From Chimonanthus salicifolius (Eukaryota > Streptophyta > Magnoliopsida > Laurales > Calycanthaceae), in assembly GCA_013350335.1 (NCBI GenBank), contig CM023540.1, forward strand, positions 60,178,962 through 60,242,961: DNA of 64,000 nt, given 5' to 3'. Positions 1-10,138 of this stretch are shown here, piece by piece. The position numbers were made by a program, and so were the translations under genes. The notes below the pieces were generated by a model. It was not told where the DNA came from. It did no database searches and worked only from the letters and a program-made list of their open reading frames with translations. How positions within the stretch are numbered: the stretch's first letter is position 1; each line of letters begins with the position of its first letter.

Positions 1-83
1 AAACAAAGTATGTTTACTTAGCAATTTCCCCCCAATTTGAGAAGGAGCTAAGTCAATAAATATTTTTTTCGATGACTTAGGAA
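1..83 (+). other. 5' untranslated leader of element A (partial)
   Basis: AT-rich, non-coding sequence directly upstream of the gag start at 84. In this family the leader follows the primer binding site, which lies outside the window here. Confidence 0.5.
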
Positions 84-1200
84 ATGCCTCCGAAGAGAAG
101 GACTCGCCGAAACCCAAGGGTAGAGGAAGAGGTGCCACCACCTCGTCAGGAAGAGGAGGTACAGCCACCCATTAGGAGGAGGGACAAAATAGTGTGAACC
201 TGCCGGTTGTGCCTCCCGAGTTGAAAGAATTGGTTCAAGCAGTGGTCACATCTGTCCTGCAACAACACTTGAATGGAATACGACCACCAGCGACTCCAAC
301 AACCGGAACATGGTTAGAGATTTCCAGCAACAGTGCCCTCCCTACTTCAGGGGAAAAGAAGGCGCTGTCGGAGAAAAACATTGGTTGAAAAAGATCACTC
401 AGATCTTGAATCTGCTTCAGATTTCCAGTCATACAGATAGGATCTTACTGGCTACATCTCAACTGATCGAGGATGCCGGTAATTGGTGAGAGGTTGTAGA
501 AAAACAGCAAGCACTGGTGCCGGAAGGGGAAAGGATTACCATGACATGGGAAAGGTTCTCAGCTACCTTTCTAGAGCAGTATTTTCCGGAGGAGGAAAGA
601 GAGCACCAGACTTAAATCTTTCTATCATTGGTACAAGGCAATATGACGATGGTAGAATATCATAGGGAATTCCTTAGGCTATCCATCTATGCATTTTATA
701 TGGTGGATACCGAGCACCGGAGGACCCGTAAGTTTGAATAGGGCCTTCGGCCGAGCATCAGAGCCAGGGTGACCATCTTCAAGGTACCTAAACTGGCAGA
801 GGTGGTCAGCAGGGCCACTATAGCAAAGCGAGAGTTGAATGAGATAGTGCGGTTTGACAACCGCCGAGCGCAGAGTGGGCGGCGTGCATTTCAACCCAAC
901 AAGAAGTTCCGCCCGAATGTTAGTAGACCCTCACCCTCCACTAGATCTACAGGGGGCTTTCGCCCCCATCAGCCCTCTCCATCAGTATCAGTCACTCAGG
1001 TTCCACTGGGTGAGAACACATGCTACCAGTGTGACCAACAGGGCCACTTCAAGAGGGAGTGTCCACAGATTAGCAGACCCTCTTACTCCAGGGGTTCTTT
1101 CCACCCTCCAGCTAGACCAACTTAGTCGCGAGGAGGCAGAGCATACAACCAAGAGGGGCAGGCGACAAACCCTACGGGATCTGGACGGCTTTTTACCATA
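84..1200 (+). pseudogene. gag: Gag polyprotein remnant of element A
   Basis: The start at 84 gives a basic N-terminus (MPPKRRTRRNPR) and meets a stop at 195-197. Gag similarity then continues in shifted frames: a Retrotrans_gag-like core around 330-690, including ERITMTWERFSATFLEQYFP near 525-590, and a C-terminal part in the frame open from 769. That last frame ends in a CCHC nucleic-acid-binding knuckle, CYQCDQQGHFKREC, at 1021-1062. In-frame stops, including TGG to TGA near 487 and a TAG at 1123-1125, break the frame. Gag would form the virus-like particle and bind element RNA. The same gag core recurs as a scrap in element G near 37422-37532. Confidence 0.85.
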
Positions 1201-1227
1201 GCTCCTCCAACAGCGGCGGATCACTCG

Positions 1228-1657
1228 GTGATTCAAGGTATGGCCATAATTGATAGTTCCTATGCTGTTACATTGTTTGATTCTGGAGCTTCCCATTCAT
1301 TTATATCTGCTGCATTCATATCTGCTACGGGTACATTAGTACAAAACCTGTCCACATCACTTACCATTGTATCCCCCGTCGAAGACACACCTTTGGGACT
1401 CATATGCACGGCATTGAACACTGAACTCGCTGGATTCAGATTCGAGTTCAACTATTTGGTACTCGATATGGCTAAGTACGATGTTATATTTGGCATGGAC
1501 TGGTTGGCTACATTTCAAGCCAATATTGATTGCCATCTTCGCAGGGTGATATTTTGGTCACCCGAGGGAAAGCGGTATATGGTACACACTGACAGACAAG
1601 GCATCCCTAGAAGGCCGCAGGAAGAATTGAACCACCTTGTCTTGAACAACATCAGAC
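1228..1657 (+). pseudogene. Aspartic protease remnant of element A, cut by the K insertion
   Basis: The retropepsin-like domain has the catalytic loop LFDSGASHSF (catalytic Asp codon 1279-1281) and the later FGMDWL motif near 1489-1506. Both are typical of the RVP_2 family in plant Gypsy elements, and the enzyme would cleave the Gag-Pol precursor. The frame is the one that carries the zinc knuckle (TAG at 1123), so gag and protease were one polyprotein. The frame is interrupted at 1658 by the Copia LTR; the apparent stop at 1660-1662 belongs to that LTR. On the far side of K the sequence resumes at 18785. Confidence 0.85.
1653..1657. repeat. Target site duplication CAGAC, left copy (element K)
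   Basis: CAGAC at 1653-1657 is repeated exactly at 18780-18784. It flanks the Copia element at its two LTR ends, so the boundaries of K are fixed to the base. Confidence 0.9.
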
Positions 1658-2302
1658 TCTAAGTGCCCCGATTCGTCCGAGTCACCCTTATTGTCAATTA
1701 CGTGACTCAGTTGAACTTGCCTTGGATGAATAAGAAGATCCACTATGGAGTTGAAGCGTCTACACCGAATACGATATTGGCACACAGGTAAGTGAACCAT
1801 AGGAGACTTTAGGCTATGTCATATACCTAGAAGTCAATTGGAAAATAAATTAAATACGTGACTTTCAGCCTCGAGGCCTCATGCAATCTGCCGAGGCGTC
1901 GTAGCCAGTTATGCTGAGCTGAGCTGAGTCTAGCTGACCCTGTGTCGAGCTAACTCAGTCTCTTACAGTTTTAGAAAGTTAAAATCTGTGACTGTTTAAT
2001 TAAGAGGTAATTATGGTAAATTTATTGGAAGCTTATTATGGTAAATAAAATTATCCACATGGTGAGATGGGTAATTATGGTAAATTGATTGGAAGCTTAT
2101 TATGGTAAACAAATTTATCCATGGTGTAGATGTTGCCACCTCTCTTAAGTTTGAATTTGAATATCCTTGGGGAGCTGTCCATAACAATTATGGAAAGGCT
2201 CCTCCATGATTTATAATCCACATTGCAATATTCTCATCAAGTCCTTGATTAGTGGCGAAGATAAATGATTTGCAAGTCATGCACGGTGGAGATGAGGTGG
2301 CT
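1658..2302 (+). repeat. Left LTR of K, part 1 (U3)
   Basis: Matches the right LTR from 17265 onward almost base for base, apart from scattered substitutions. It contains the GC-rich palindrome region at 1869-1905 and a duplicated 'attggaagcttattatggtaa' stretch near 2025-2110. After 2253 it carries extra sequence that the right LTR lacks, so the right copy lost about 60-80 bp there. The LTR resumes at 13859. Confidence 0.88.
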
Positions 2303-3029
2303 TGTAACGTCCGCCCCTTTTCACCGAAATCGTAGTTTATTTTTTTTTTTTTAAAGGAAAAGTGACAAAGGGCGCGGACGTCACGACGCGAGTTAAGTCC
2401 GAGCTTCTAAAGCCCGGCCCTTAACTGGTCAACCCTATGTGTGCGTGGAGTGAAGTCCACGGAGAACGGTTCACACGTAGAAGTAAGCATTGGGGAACAT
2501 TTAAACCGATTGCGGAAAATTATAAAAGAGTCTAACCTACAAATTCTTAGATAGCAGGGAAGTTACATTCATTCAATCACCAAACATCCTCAAAATTATA
2601 ATGTCCACAGTAATTTCCAAAACATGGCAAGTAATCTAAATTATTACATTTCCGACAGGCTAAAGTTACTTCAAATACACATTTCCCAAAATAAACTTAA
2701 ATAAAATAATTAGTCCGCCTTCCCAAGCTCCTAAGCTTGGCTCCCGTCCCGTCCTTCTGCTCCGGCATTTACTGCGTCATCAGCTAGGGTCGAAGTAGGG
2801 CGTTAGACCACGCGCCCAGTAGGACTCTGAGTAGGGCTAGCACATGGATTAGTAATAACAGCATACAGATAATATTATAGTAAAACCTTGCACTTTGGGC
2901 AATGTCATGCAATGGGTGTTCTAGGTCATGAATCCCACCCATCAATCTCATCCTCATTGTACAATGTCCCTTTTTCAACCATACATAGTGTTCCAAATAA
3001 AATCCATACCATAATCGTGCCATGACCCT

Positions 3030-3216
3030 CTTGATGGAAAAGCCTCATCAAGATGCGATCCACACTAGGCATTCCCCTTGATGGAAGAACCATCATCAAG
3101 GTATCATAATTACAAAGGTCCCCCTTGATGGCAAAGCCTCATCAAGGTATGATAATACATATATGAAATGTCCCCATGCTTGTTTATCGGTCGCCCCGAC
3201 GGAGCATGGACTCCGG
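3030..3216. repeat. Hairpin repeat cluster in LTR of B (CTTGATG...CATCAAG units plus CGGAG...CTCCG)
   Basis: Three units at 3030-3052, 3077-3100 and 3124-3146 each have arms CTTGATG and CATCAAG separated by a short loop. A GTCG-CCC-CGAC hairpin and a CGGAG-CATGGA-CTCCG hairpin follow near 3190-3216. The same order recurs in all Tekay LTRs of the window. Confidence 0.85.
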
Positions 3217-4077
3217 TTTCATCTCATCCTTCCCCTGTCATATCCCTCCCATGCCATGCATGAGATGTAGATGCCATATGTCATGTAATATATGAAATTC
3301 AATAGCAATAAAACCCATCTTAAAACAATTACATGATTACCAAATAAATCAAAGGGAAACCATCCCATAATACCTAATCCAAAACCCATCTTAAAACATT
3401 CACAGGATTTCCAAAATAATTTAAAGGAAAACATCACTTAATACATAATCCCAAAACTCATCTTAAATACAACCACATAAATTCCAAAATAAATTAATGA
3501 AAACATCACTCAATCCATGGCTTACAAAAAAGGTAGGAATCCTACCGAATACCGACTCTCGTCCTCTTACGTTTTCCGTTCGATAAACCCGGTCGCCGAT
3601 CACGCACCGCCTGCGATGTCCAGTACCTTATTACACATTAATAATTAGTCCATGTTTTAACCATTTCTAAGCCCATAAATCATATCTTAGTGGGTTTCTT
3701 CATTTTAGCCAATATTTACCATTTTTACCACTACCCCTTTACATAAACAATTACTCATTCATTCATGCCTACTTAAGCCCATAATTAATCATTAACTCAT
3801 TCCCTTAATGACCCATTTAATCATGACATACCACCATTAAAATTTTCCTTTTTAATTAACCTAACCCTTATTCATTTAAATCCATACAAACCCCCATACT
3901 TAATCCTTTAGATGGTTAATAGATTATGGGTTTAAAATACCCCATTCATCAAATCTTCCCATAGGGTTTACTTCATGCATTTAAACTACAATGAGTCCTT
4001 AATTTAACCAATTCCCAAATCAATTTAAACTCATTCATAACCAAGCTAACCCATCAAAAGACTCATAAATGGGCCAT

Positions 4078-4556
4078 GGGCTCGGCCATACACCATGGCC
4101 GAATCCATGGTGTCCTTTTCCCATTTTTTTTCTTGGGTCCATTGTTCACATTTGAATTTATCACAAGTCCCTCCATATGTGGATTTCACCATTCATTTAG
4201 ATCACCCATTTGATCAACATTGGTCTCATCTCTTGAGTCCATCATAACGACTAATATTCCCCCCTCATCTTCTCATGGTTTCAAACATACTTAAACCATT
4301 AACTCTTCCCATTTTCCACCCTTTTAAACCCATTTAAAATTTGTAATATGTGACCATAGGGTTCGGCCATACACCATGGCCGAATCCATGGTTCATGTTC
4401 CATTATTTTCCTATGCCTTTTGAGGCCATAACATTATTCATTTAAAACCCTAAACTCATTAACACCTTAATCCATCTTTTCTATCCTTTAAACCCATCAT
4501 TTGATCACCATTACATCACCATAGGGTTCCGCCATTCACCACGGCCGAACCCATGG
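4078..4556. repeat. GGTTCGGCC near-palindrome array, 3 copies (B 3' LTR)
   Basis: Copies lie at about 4078-4110, 4358-4390 and 4523-4556. Arms GGTTCGGCCAT and ATGGCCGAACC flank a 3-6 nt centre. Here some arms have decayed (GAATCC for GAACCC). All lie between the donor-like site at 4941 and the conserved block near 3611. Confidence 0.85.
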
Positions 4557-4940
4557 TTCATGATCCAATATTTCTTTATGCCATTTTAGACCATAACACA
4601 ATCATACTCATCCATGGATTCCATCACAAAACCTCTTCAAAACTTACCCACATTTATTCATTTAAAACCCTATAATTCATTAGCTAAAAGCCCTCATTGT
4701 CTTCCATTTTTCAAAACCCTAAAAAAAATCATACATTACCTACCATATAATGTCCATAATCCCTTTTTATTTTTCTTAACCCTAATTTTTCTCCATTAGG
4801 ATTTTTACCCACTTTCCATTCCTTCCATTTGATGGCTTTAAAATCCATGGCATAATATTATTTAACCACCACTAATTTTACAAAATACATCCCAAATCTT
4901 AAACCCTAAAAATCTAAAATTTCTTGTTTGAAAAATACTC

Positions 4941-4942
4941 AC
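4941..4942 (-). promoter_or_regulatory. Putative 5' splice site in LTR of B
   Basis: On the minus strand the sequence reads GGATT|GTGAGTATTTT, preceded by a CGGAGGAG-type purine motif. It sits about 1,079 bp from the LTR 5' end. The same position and motif recur in the other LTRs. Splicing itself is inferred. Confidence 0.5.
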
Positions 4943-6082
4943 AATCCGTCATCTCCTCCGACTTCCGCCACTCCCGTCGGTTTCCTTAGCCTCCTCTCTC
5001 CTTCCTCTTGATCTTTGATAGGTTAAGATGCTTGATCCATGGTGACAACCTCCACTCTTAGGATTGGCCAAGGTAGGGTTTGTGTGAAAGAGGGAGAGGG
5101 AAAAATGATGAGAGGGGAGATGATAAACCTTAGCCTTAGAGTGATTTTGCTTAAATTTCCATTTCTTCCTTCTCTTCTTTTCTCCTTAGCTCTCTTTCTC
5201 TCCTTCACTTGGAGCATGGGACGGCAATGGCGAATGAAAAATGGAGAGAGTAACAATGAAGAGAGGATAAGAAATGGGAAAGAAACTCAAGACTTATCCC
5301 CATTTGGTGACTTAAAATTACACTTTACATTAATTACTTTCACCAACCAACAAGATATTTATCTTGCTTTATGGCTTATGACTCCACCACCCTTAAGTCC
5401 CAATGTGTTTCACTTCTTAACATGAGGTGATTTGGTTTTCACCTTTTGACCCCACTTTGACCACTTCATTTGGATAATTTTAATCATTTAATATTTAGAT
5501 ATTTTAGTTACTTTAATTCCCATTTACTTAAATCATCATCTTTATAGATCCACCCATGGTTGACCAATTCAACCATGGTGGTCGGCCCCACCAAACCTTG
5601 GGTCCACACGCCACCTCACTTGGTGAGGTGGAGGTGGGTCCTATTGGACCATGTCACCTTGGTCAATTTATCACTAACTTAGGTGATTTAAATTTCATTA
5701 AGCCCATTTCCACTAGTTGTATCACCATTGGGCCCATGGCCCAATTACATTTCATCTTACCCATTTACCTTAGAGCTTAACTATCTTGACCCATTGGGTC
5801 CCAAATGGGTATTTGACCCAATTTGACCATTCTTGACCCATTTAACCATCATTGACCCTTTAAATGAATTTAAATCCAATCCATAGTCTATTGGGCCATA
5901 CTTGGGCCATTGTCCAAATTTTGGCCCATTTACCATTTATTCCGCCAATTTTCCCAATTTTCATCATTAAAATAAATAATATTCCCATATTCATTGATTT
6001 ACAAATTCCGGGCCATTACAATACAATCCTCTTTTGAAATTTTCGTCCCGAAAATTCGAGCAAAGTAGAGGTTCAAAACATC

Positions 6083-7400
6083 TCACACAAAGAGTTCCTG
6101 ATGAGAGACTCTCATCTCCGACTCAAGTTCCCAGGTGGTTTCTTCATTAACATGTCGTTCCCATACCACCTTGACGAACTGAATGGCACGGTTCTGCAAC
6201 ACCCTTTGCTCGCTCCCGACTATTCTGACTGGCTTTTCCACATATGTCACATCACTTTGTACATCGACGTCTTGCACACTTAGGACATGTGAAGGGTCAG
6301 GGTTGTATTTTCCTCAACACGGACACATGAAACACCTCACGTAAAGATGATAACCGTGGAGGAAGTGCTAACTAATAGGCCACCTCCCCCACCCTCTTTA
6401 GGATTGGAAACGGCCCCACAATCTAGGTGACAGTTTCCCCTTCTTTCCGAATCTCATGTGTCCCTTCCGTGGTGAGACTTTCAAAAGCACCAAGTCTCCC
6501 ACTTCAAACTCGGGGAAACTTCTCCTCTTGTCGGCATAATTCTTATAACGGCTCTGCGCAGTGAGTAAATGTTGCCATATAAATTTAATCTGCGCCGTAG
6601 TCTCCGCAACCAACTCCGGTCCAATCAGCGCAGGCTCACCGACCTCTGTCCAACGCACTGGAGATCTACACGGCTTACCATATAAGGCCTCAAATGGAGC
6701 CATCTGGAGGTACTGTTATTGTAGGAGAACTCCACCAGTGGCAAGTGATCCTCCCATCCACCCTTGAAATCCAGCATACCTGCTCTCAGCATATCCTCCA
6801 CTATCTGTATTGTTCTCTCCGACTGTCCATCAGTATGTGGGTGGAATACTGTGATGGTCAACACGTCAGTCCCCATAGCCGACTGCACACTCTGCTATAC
6901 TCTGCTAGTCCGGGGTACACCATGTAGTCTGATAATATTTCGGATGTACCGTCGACCCATATTGCATCGTTGCCCCTTGATGACCTTAGTAGCCCTGTTA
7001 CAAAGCCCATGGTTACATGCTCCCATTTCCACTCCGGCACTGGTAAGGGTTTGAGTAAACTCGGTGGCTTCCGATGTTCCGCCTTAACCTGTCGACAAGT
7101 TAGTGCAGCAAGCACAAACTCTGCCACATCTCTCTTGAGTCCATGCCACCAATAGTGCCTCTTAAGATCATGGTACATCTTGGCGCTGTCCGGATGGGTA
7201 GAGAGCTTGGCTTAGTGTGCCTCAACCAATACTCCCTTCTGCAGCTCTCAGGCACATATGTCCTACCTCAGAATAAAAGACCCTGTTCCGGTCGTAATTC
7301 TTATTCCGGTACTACCTCGCATGCAAATATCTTGATTCATATCTCCTCCATTTTTGGGTTTACTCCCAGTTCCCGTTTAATTGTGTCAAGTATCTCTTAA
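6083..7400 (-). pseudogene. Integrase remnant of element B
   Basis: Reading leftward from about 7400: linker with PE-ELRPEQG, zinc-binding N-terminal part (WWHGLKRDVAEF, LTCRQVKAEH), core start (VTMGFVTGLLRSSRGNDAIW, where the catalytic Asp of the usual MDFVTGL is Gly), DGQSERTIQ, SPRKGHMRFGKKGK, and a chromodomain-like tail ending ELFV with its stop at 6083-6085. About 70 bp are deleted after GNDAIWV, which joins directly to the RRYIR segment out of frame; C has the identical deletion. Further frameshifts occur near 6400 and 6700. The protein cannot be made intact; integration must have been done in trans. Confidence 0.85.
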
Positions 7401-9094
7401 TTACATCAACACCACTCATATCAACCTATGAGTTTCATTCTTGCAGAATTTACTTTGCCTCGTATTATCTCTTTTCCTCATGAACCCATTTGCGATTTTT
7501 TTTGTAGATTAATGTATTCTATTTCAGTTTATCTGTTACCAAACATTTCCCATACGTACTCTTTCAATACGTTTTTTTGTCTACTCTCCGTGTGAGTTAG
7601 TCTGCCAATACGAGCCTATGCTCAAGTCCATTGTTGATTCCATTTTAACTAGGTTTCTAACTTCACCCTCCTGGAACTCCATCGGCCAACTATAGACTCA
7701 GGTGATCAGTCTCACTCGGTAGTCGTCCATGGCTTCCCATTCAAGTTTCACTAGACTCTTTACCTTTCCCTTAGGTCTATCTCTCAAAAGCAATCATACC
7801 TTTTTTTTTTTTTTTGCATATAAGCCACTATATGACTAACCCTTTTTGTTCATAACTCCTACAACACCAATACCCGACATCAATCCAAATCATATAGATA
7901 CTAATTTCCTACCCTTCTGGATTATTCCACATATATTCATAGATTTCTAAAAAAATAGTGATATATCTAAGCTTACTTCAGTTATGTCAAATAGTGCCCA
8001 TTCACCACAAAAAATATTCACAAGTATTACAAATTTCACCATCCACCAAATTCCACCCTACATGCCTACGTTATCAATGGTTACAACACCATATGGTTTC
8101 ATATGCCTTCATTACCAGATCATGTAGAATTGAAATCACACACAATCTTCGAATAACATAACCCATGTGTAACCAGATCTTTCATCTCCATTCTCATCAA
8201 ACAATAACTTGAGGTAACATAAGAAATAACACATTAATATGATCTAGTGATTCAACATAATTATGATTAGGTTACCCTACCCCATTTACAACATACACCT
8301 AGAGATTTTTAAAATAACAATCCTACTCATCCAAAGCAAGTCATCCCAATACATCCGAAGACCATCCATGACTATCCACAAATCCCTAAACTTTGGAATT
8401 ATTCATCAGCCCCACCTAGGTTTCCAACCAAACGCATTAGCATATCACGGCCTCTTCATGCATACTACATATTCACAACTCACAGCACTTTATCAACTCA
8501 TCATCATATACATAGTCTATAATACACCCTTGTTCCTCAACGATTGTTCATTGCATACAATCAATTATCAAAGCAATATCATATAAACTCATTGCAACGA
8601 TTGATAATTCACCATTTAGCAGCATTATAGGGAATCATCATGCAAACACTAAATAAAATATTTTCATAATTCCATAATCATAGTATGGTTTGGTTCATGG
8701 TTCATTCTTTTCCACCACTCTTGAGGCCATTAACAATCATTGATATCCTCCATAATTTTTCCTCATTAAAACTCTTTAACTTCACTAACATTTATTCATT
8801 AACATCTTAAGATCATAAATCCCTTCCCCCACCCCCCGCCCCCCCCCCCTTCTTCCATGGTTTAATGGTTTAATCTTAACAACCCCATTTAAGCTTACTT
8901 AATTACTCAACATAATTCCTTCCAAAATCACACACATTTCACGCCTTAAATAAATTTCATTACATAATGTCCTTAATAACTCCTTTATTTCTTCTGTCAT
9001 AAGAAAAGGGTTGGTAGGGTTAAAATAAACCCTTCAAGTAATAAAATGTAACCACAACCCTGACGAAATAACCCTTTTTGAATGACCTTTCTGA
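7401..9094. other. Non-coding spacer of the B/C family
   Basis: About 1.7 kb of AT-rich sequence sits where RT, RNase H and protease would be expected. I find no RT motif in any frame. It includes a T tract (7801-7815), a C-rich tract (8826-8849) and, from about 8690 to 9000, sequence resembling the LTR (the 'gaggccatta' and 'catttattcatta' stretches). The matching stretch in C (about 51076-52730) aligns along its whole length with high identity, so the spacer is a fixed part of the family. Confidence 0.7.
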
Positions 9095-9540
9095 CTACTC
9101 CCCAGCCTAGTCTTCTGTAAAAGACCCTGCATCATCCTCAAACACAAGGGAACTGTCAGGGCATGACATTGACATGTGACCCAGTACTCCACTTGTCAAA
9201 CAAGGTATTATCCCTGGTCTTCCAATATAAGTACAGTTATTCTTTTCTTTCCTGTGTCTACGTAGTCCACAAACCGGCATACCACTTCAAGAGGATAGGG
9301 ACACTACGTGCAGTTGTGCCTAACCTGGTTACACAACTTGCACATATAATTGGGTTCCAATTCCCCTATCGACTACCTTATCATCAGAAAGTCTTCCACA
9401 TTCTCTTCAGGAAGAGATGCTAAATCCTCTTCATCTTCCTCGGGAGGTCCCTCCTGAAAGTCCAGGCTAACTGCTATGCTAGAAGCAGACACCAAATCTA
9501 TGGGACACTTAGGGGTTCCCTTATTCCATAATTTCGTATA
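9095..9540 (-). pseudogene. Zinc-knuckle reading frame of the B/C family, decayed copy in B
   Basis: The minus-strand frame ends at the TAG 9095-9097 and is homologous to the better kept copy at 52731-53177. An acidic part (EEDLASLPEENVEDF) precedes a CKLCNQVRHNC knuckle remnant. A 1-nt deletion near 9277 and extra stops destroy the remaining knuckles. This copy keeps sense codons (Glu, Gln) where C has two stops, so each copy was damaged separately. It occupies the gag position, just after the leader. It matches no gag I recognise. Confidence 0.6.
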
Positions 9541-10123
9541 CTACACGTCACTTGACATATCTGTATTGTAGAATACAAACAGAATACAAAAATCATCTGC
9601 AGCAGTTCTAATAAAACCAATCTAGGTTTTGGGGAATTTCTTATGTATAGTACAATGTGTTTTGTTTGGGGGAAGTTGCCAAATAAGCACACTTGTTTTC
9701 CTTTGTTTCTGGGGGGAAATCTCTAAATCCCTACTGTTTCTTGTTCAATTTGGGGAAAAATTTCCTAAGTATCAATGTTTGTTCAATTTGGTGAGATCGG
9801 AGAAATTTTCCTATACTTGATAAATCCATCAATATTCCATCCATTTAGGGAAAAGTCTAGATTCTGTTTTCTTGTTTCGGGGAAGTAAGCCCTATTTGCT
9901 ATGTTTGATAAGCCCATCACTTATAATGATTGTCCTTCCCTTGCTATCATTCCTTTCCGTCGAAAGTTGTCTCAGATTGAATGTTTCCGTTTGAGTCAAT
10001 CGAAGTAAATTAACCCGGCCCCCTTGCAGCGGACTCCGAAGAGTCGGTCAGTTGGGATTCTTAGCTGCCAGTGAGACCTGCAACCGTCTTAATCTTACTT
10101 CGAGAGATTCATTCTTCTGAGTT
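9541..10123 (-). other. Untranslated leader of element B RNA
   Basis: Non-coding stretch between primer site and the zinc-knuckle frame. Its primer-proximal part (about 9960-10123) is strongly conserved with G (37695-37841) and C (53585-53763). It holds a stem GACTC/GAGTC closing a TTCG tetraloop on the minus strand (10032-10045). Confidence 0.65.
10032..10045 (-). promoter_or_regulatory. Conserved leader hairpin (UUCG tetraloop) in B
   Basis: The RNA strand would read GACUC-UUCG-GAGUC, a C(UUCG)G tetraloop stem, about 80 nt downstream of the primer site. It recurs at 53672-53685, and at 37752-37765 with loop UUCC. A packaging or dimerisation role is only inferred. Confidence 0.5.
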
Positions 10124-10136
10124 CGCTCTGATACCA
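10124..10136 (-). promoter_or_regulatory. Primer binding site of element B
   Basis: The minus strand reads TGGTATCAGAGCG, two bases inside the 5' LTR. It matches the 3' end of plant initiator-Met tRNA, the usual minus-strand primer, and fixes the element's orientation. Confidence 0.88.
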
Positions 10137-10138
10137 AC

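Larger units (their letters stand above)
2303..6020 (-). repeat. 3' LTR of element B (3,718 bp)
   Basis: Begins TGTAACG and ends ATTACA on the plus strand. Read on the minus strand the order is: U3 with palindromes and GGCCCA motifs (about 5550-6020), a leader rich in GA on the minus strand (about 4980-5280), a splice-donor-like GTGAGT at 4941-4942, three GGTTCGGCC palindromes (4078-4556), a conserved block near 3597-3632, hairpin repeats at 3030-3216, and a conserved end. No protein-coding gene is supported in it. Confidence 0.92.

Noticed and set aside
1558..1800. 80-codon minus-strand frame spanning protease and Copia LTR
   Set aside because: Crosses the insertion boundary at 1658, so it cannot be an old gene; antisense shadow.
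4901..4911. AAACCCTAA words considered as interstitial telomere repeats
   Set aside because: Single isolated copies, never in tandem; better described as telo-box motifs.
5039..5425. 128-codon open frame in the LTR of B, repeated at 12872-13258
   Set aside because: Identical in both copies only because the two LTRs are near-identical. It has no homology, is antisense to the leader, and is disrupted in the LTRs of C and I.
9163..9423. 86-codon plus-strand open frame in B
   Set aside because: Shadow of the minus-strand zinc-knuckle frame; the C copy is better preserved on the minus strand.
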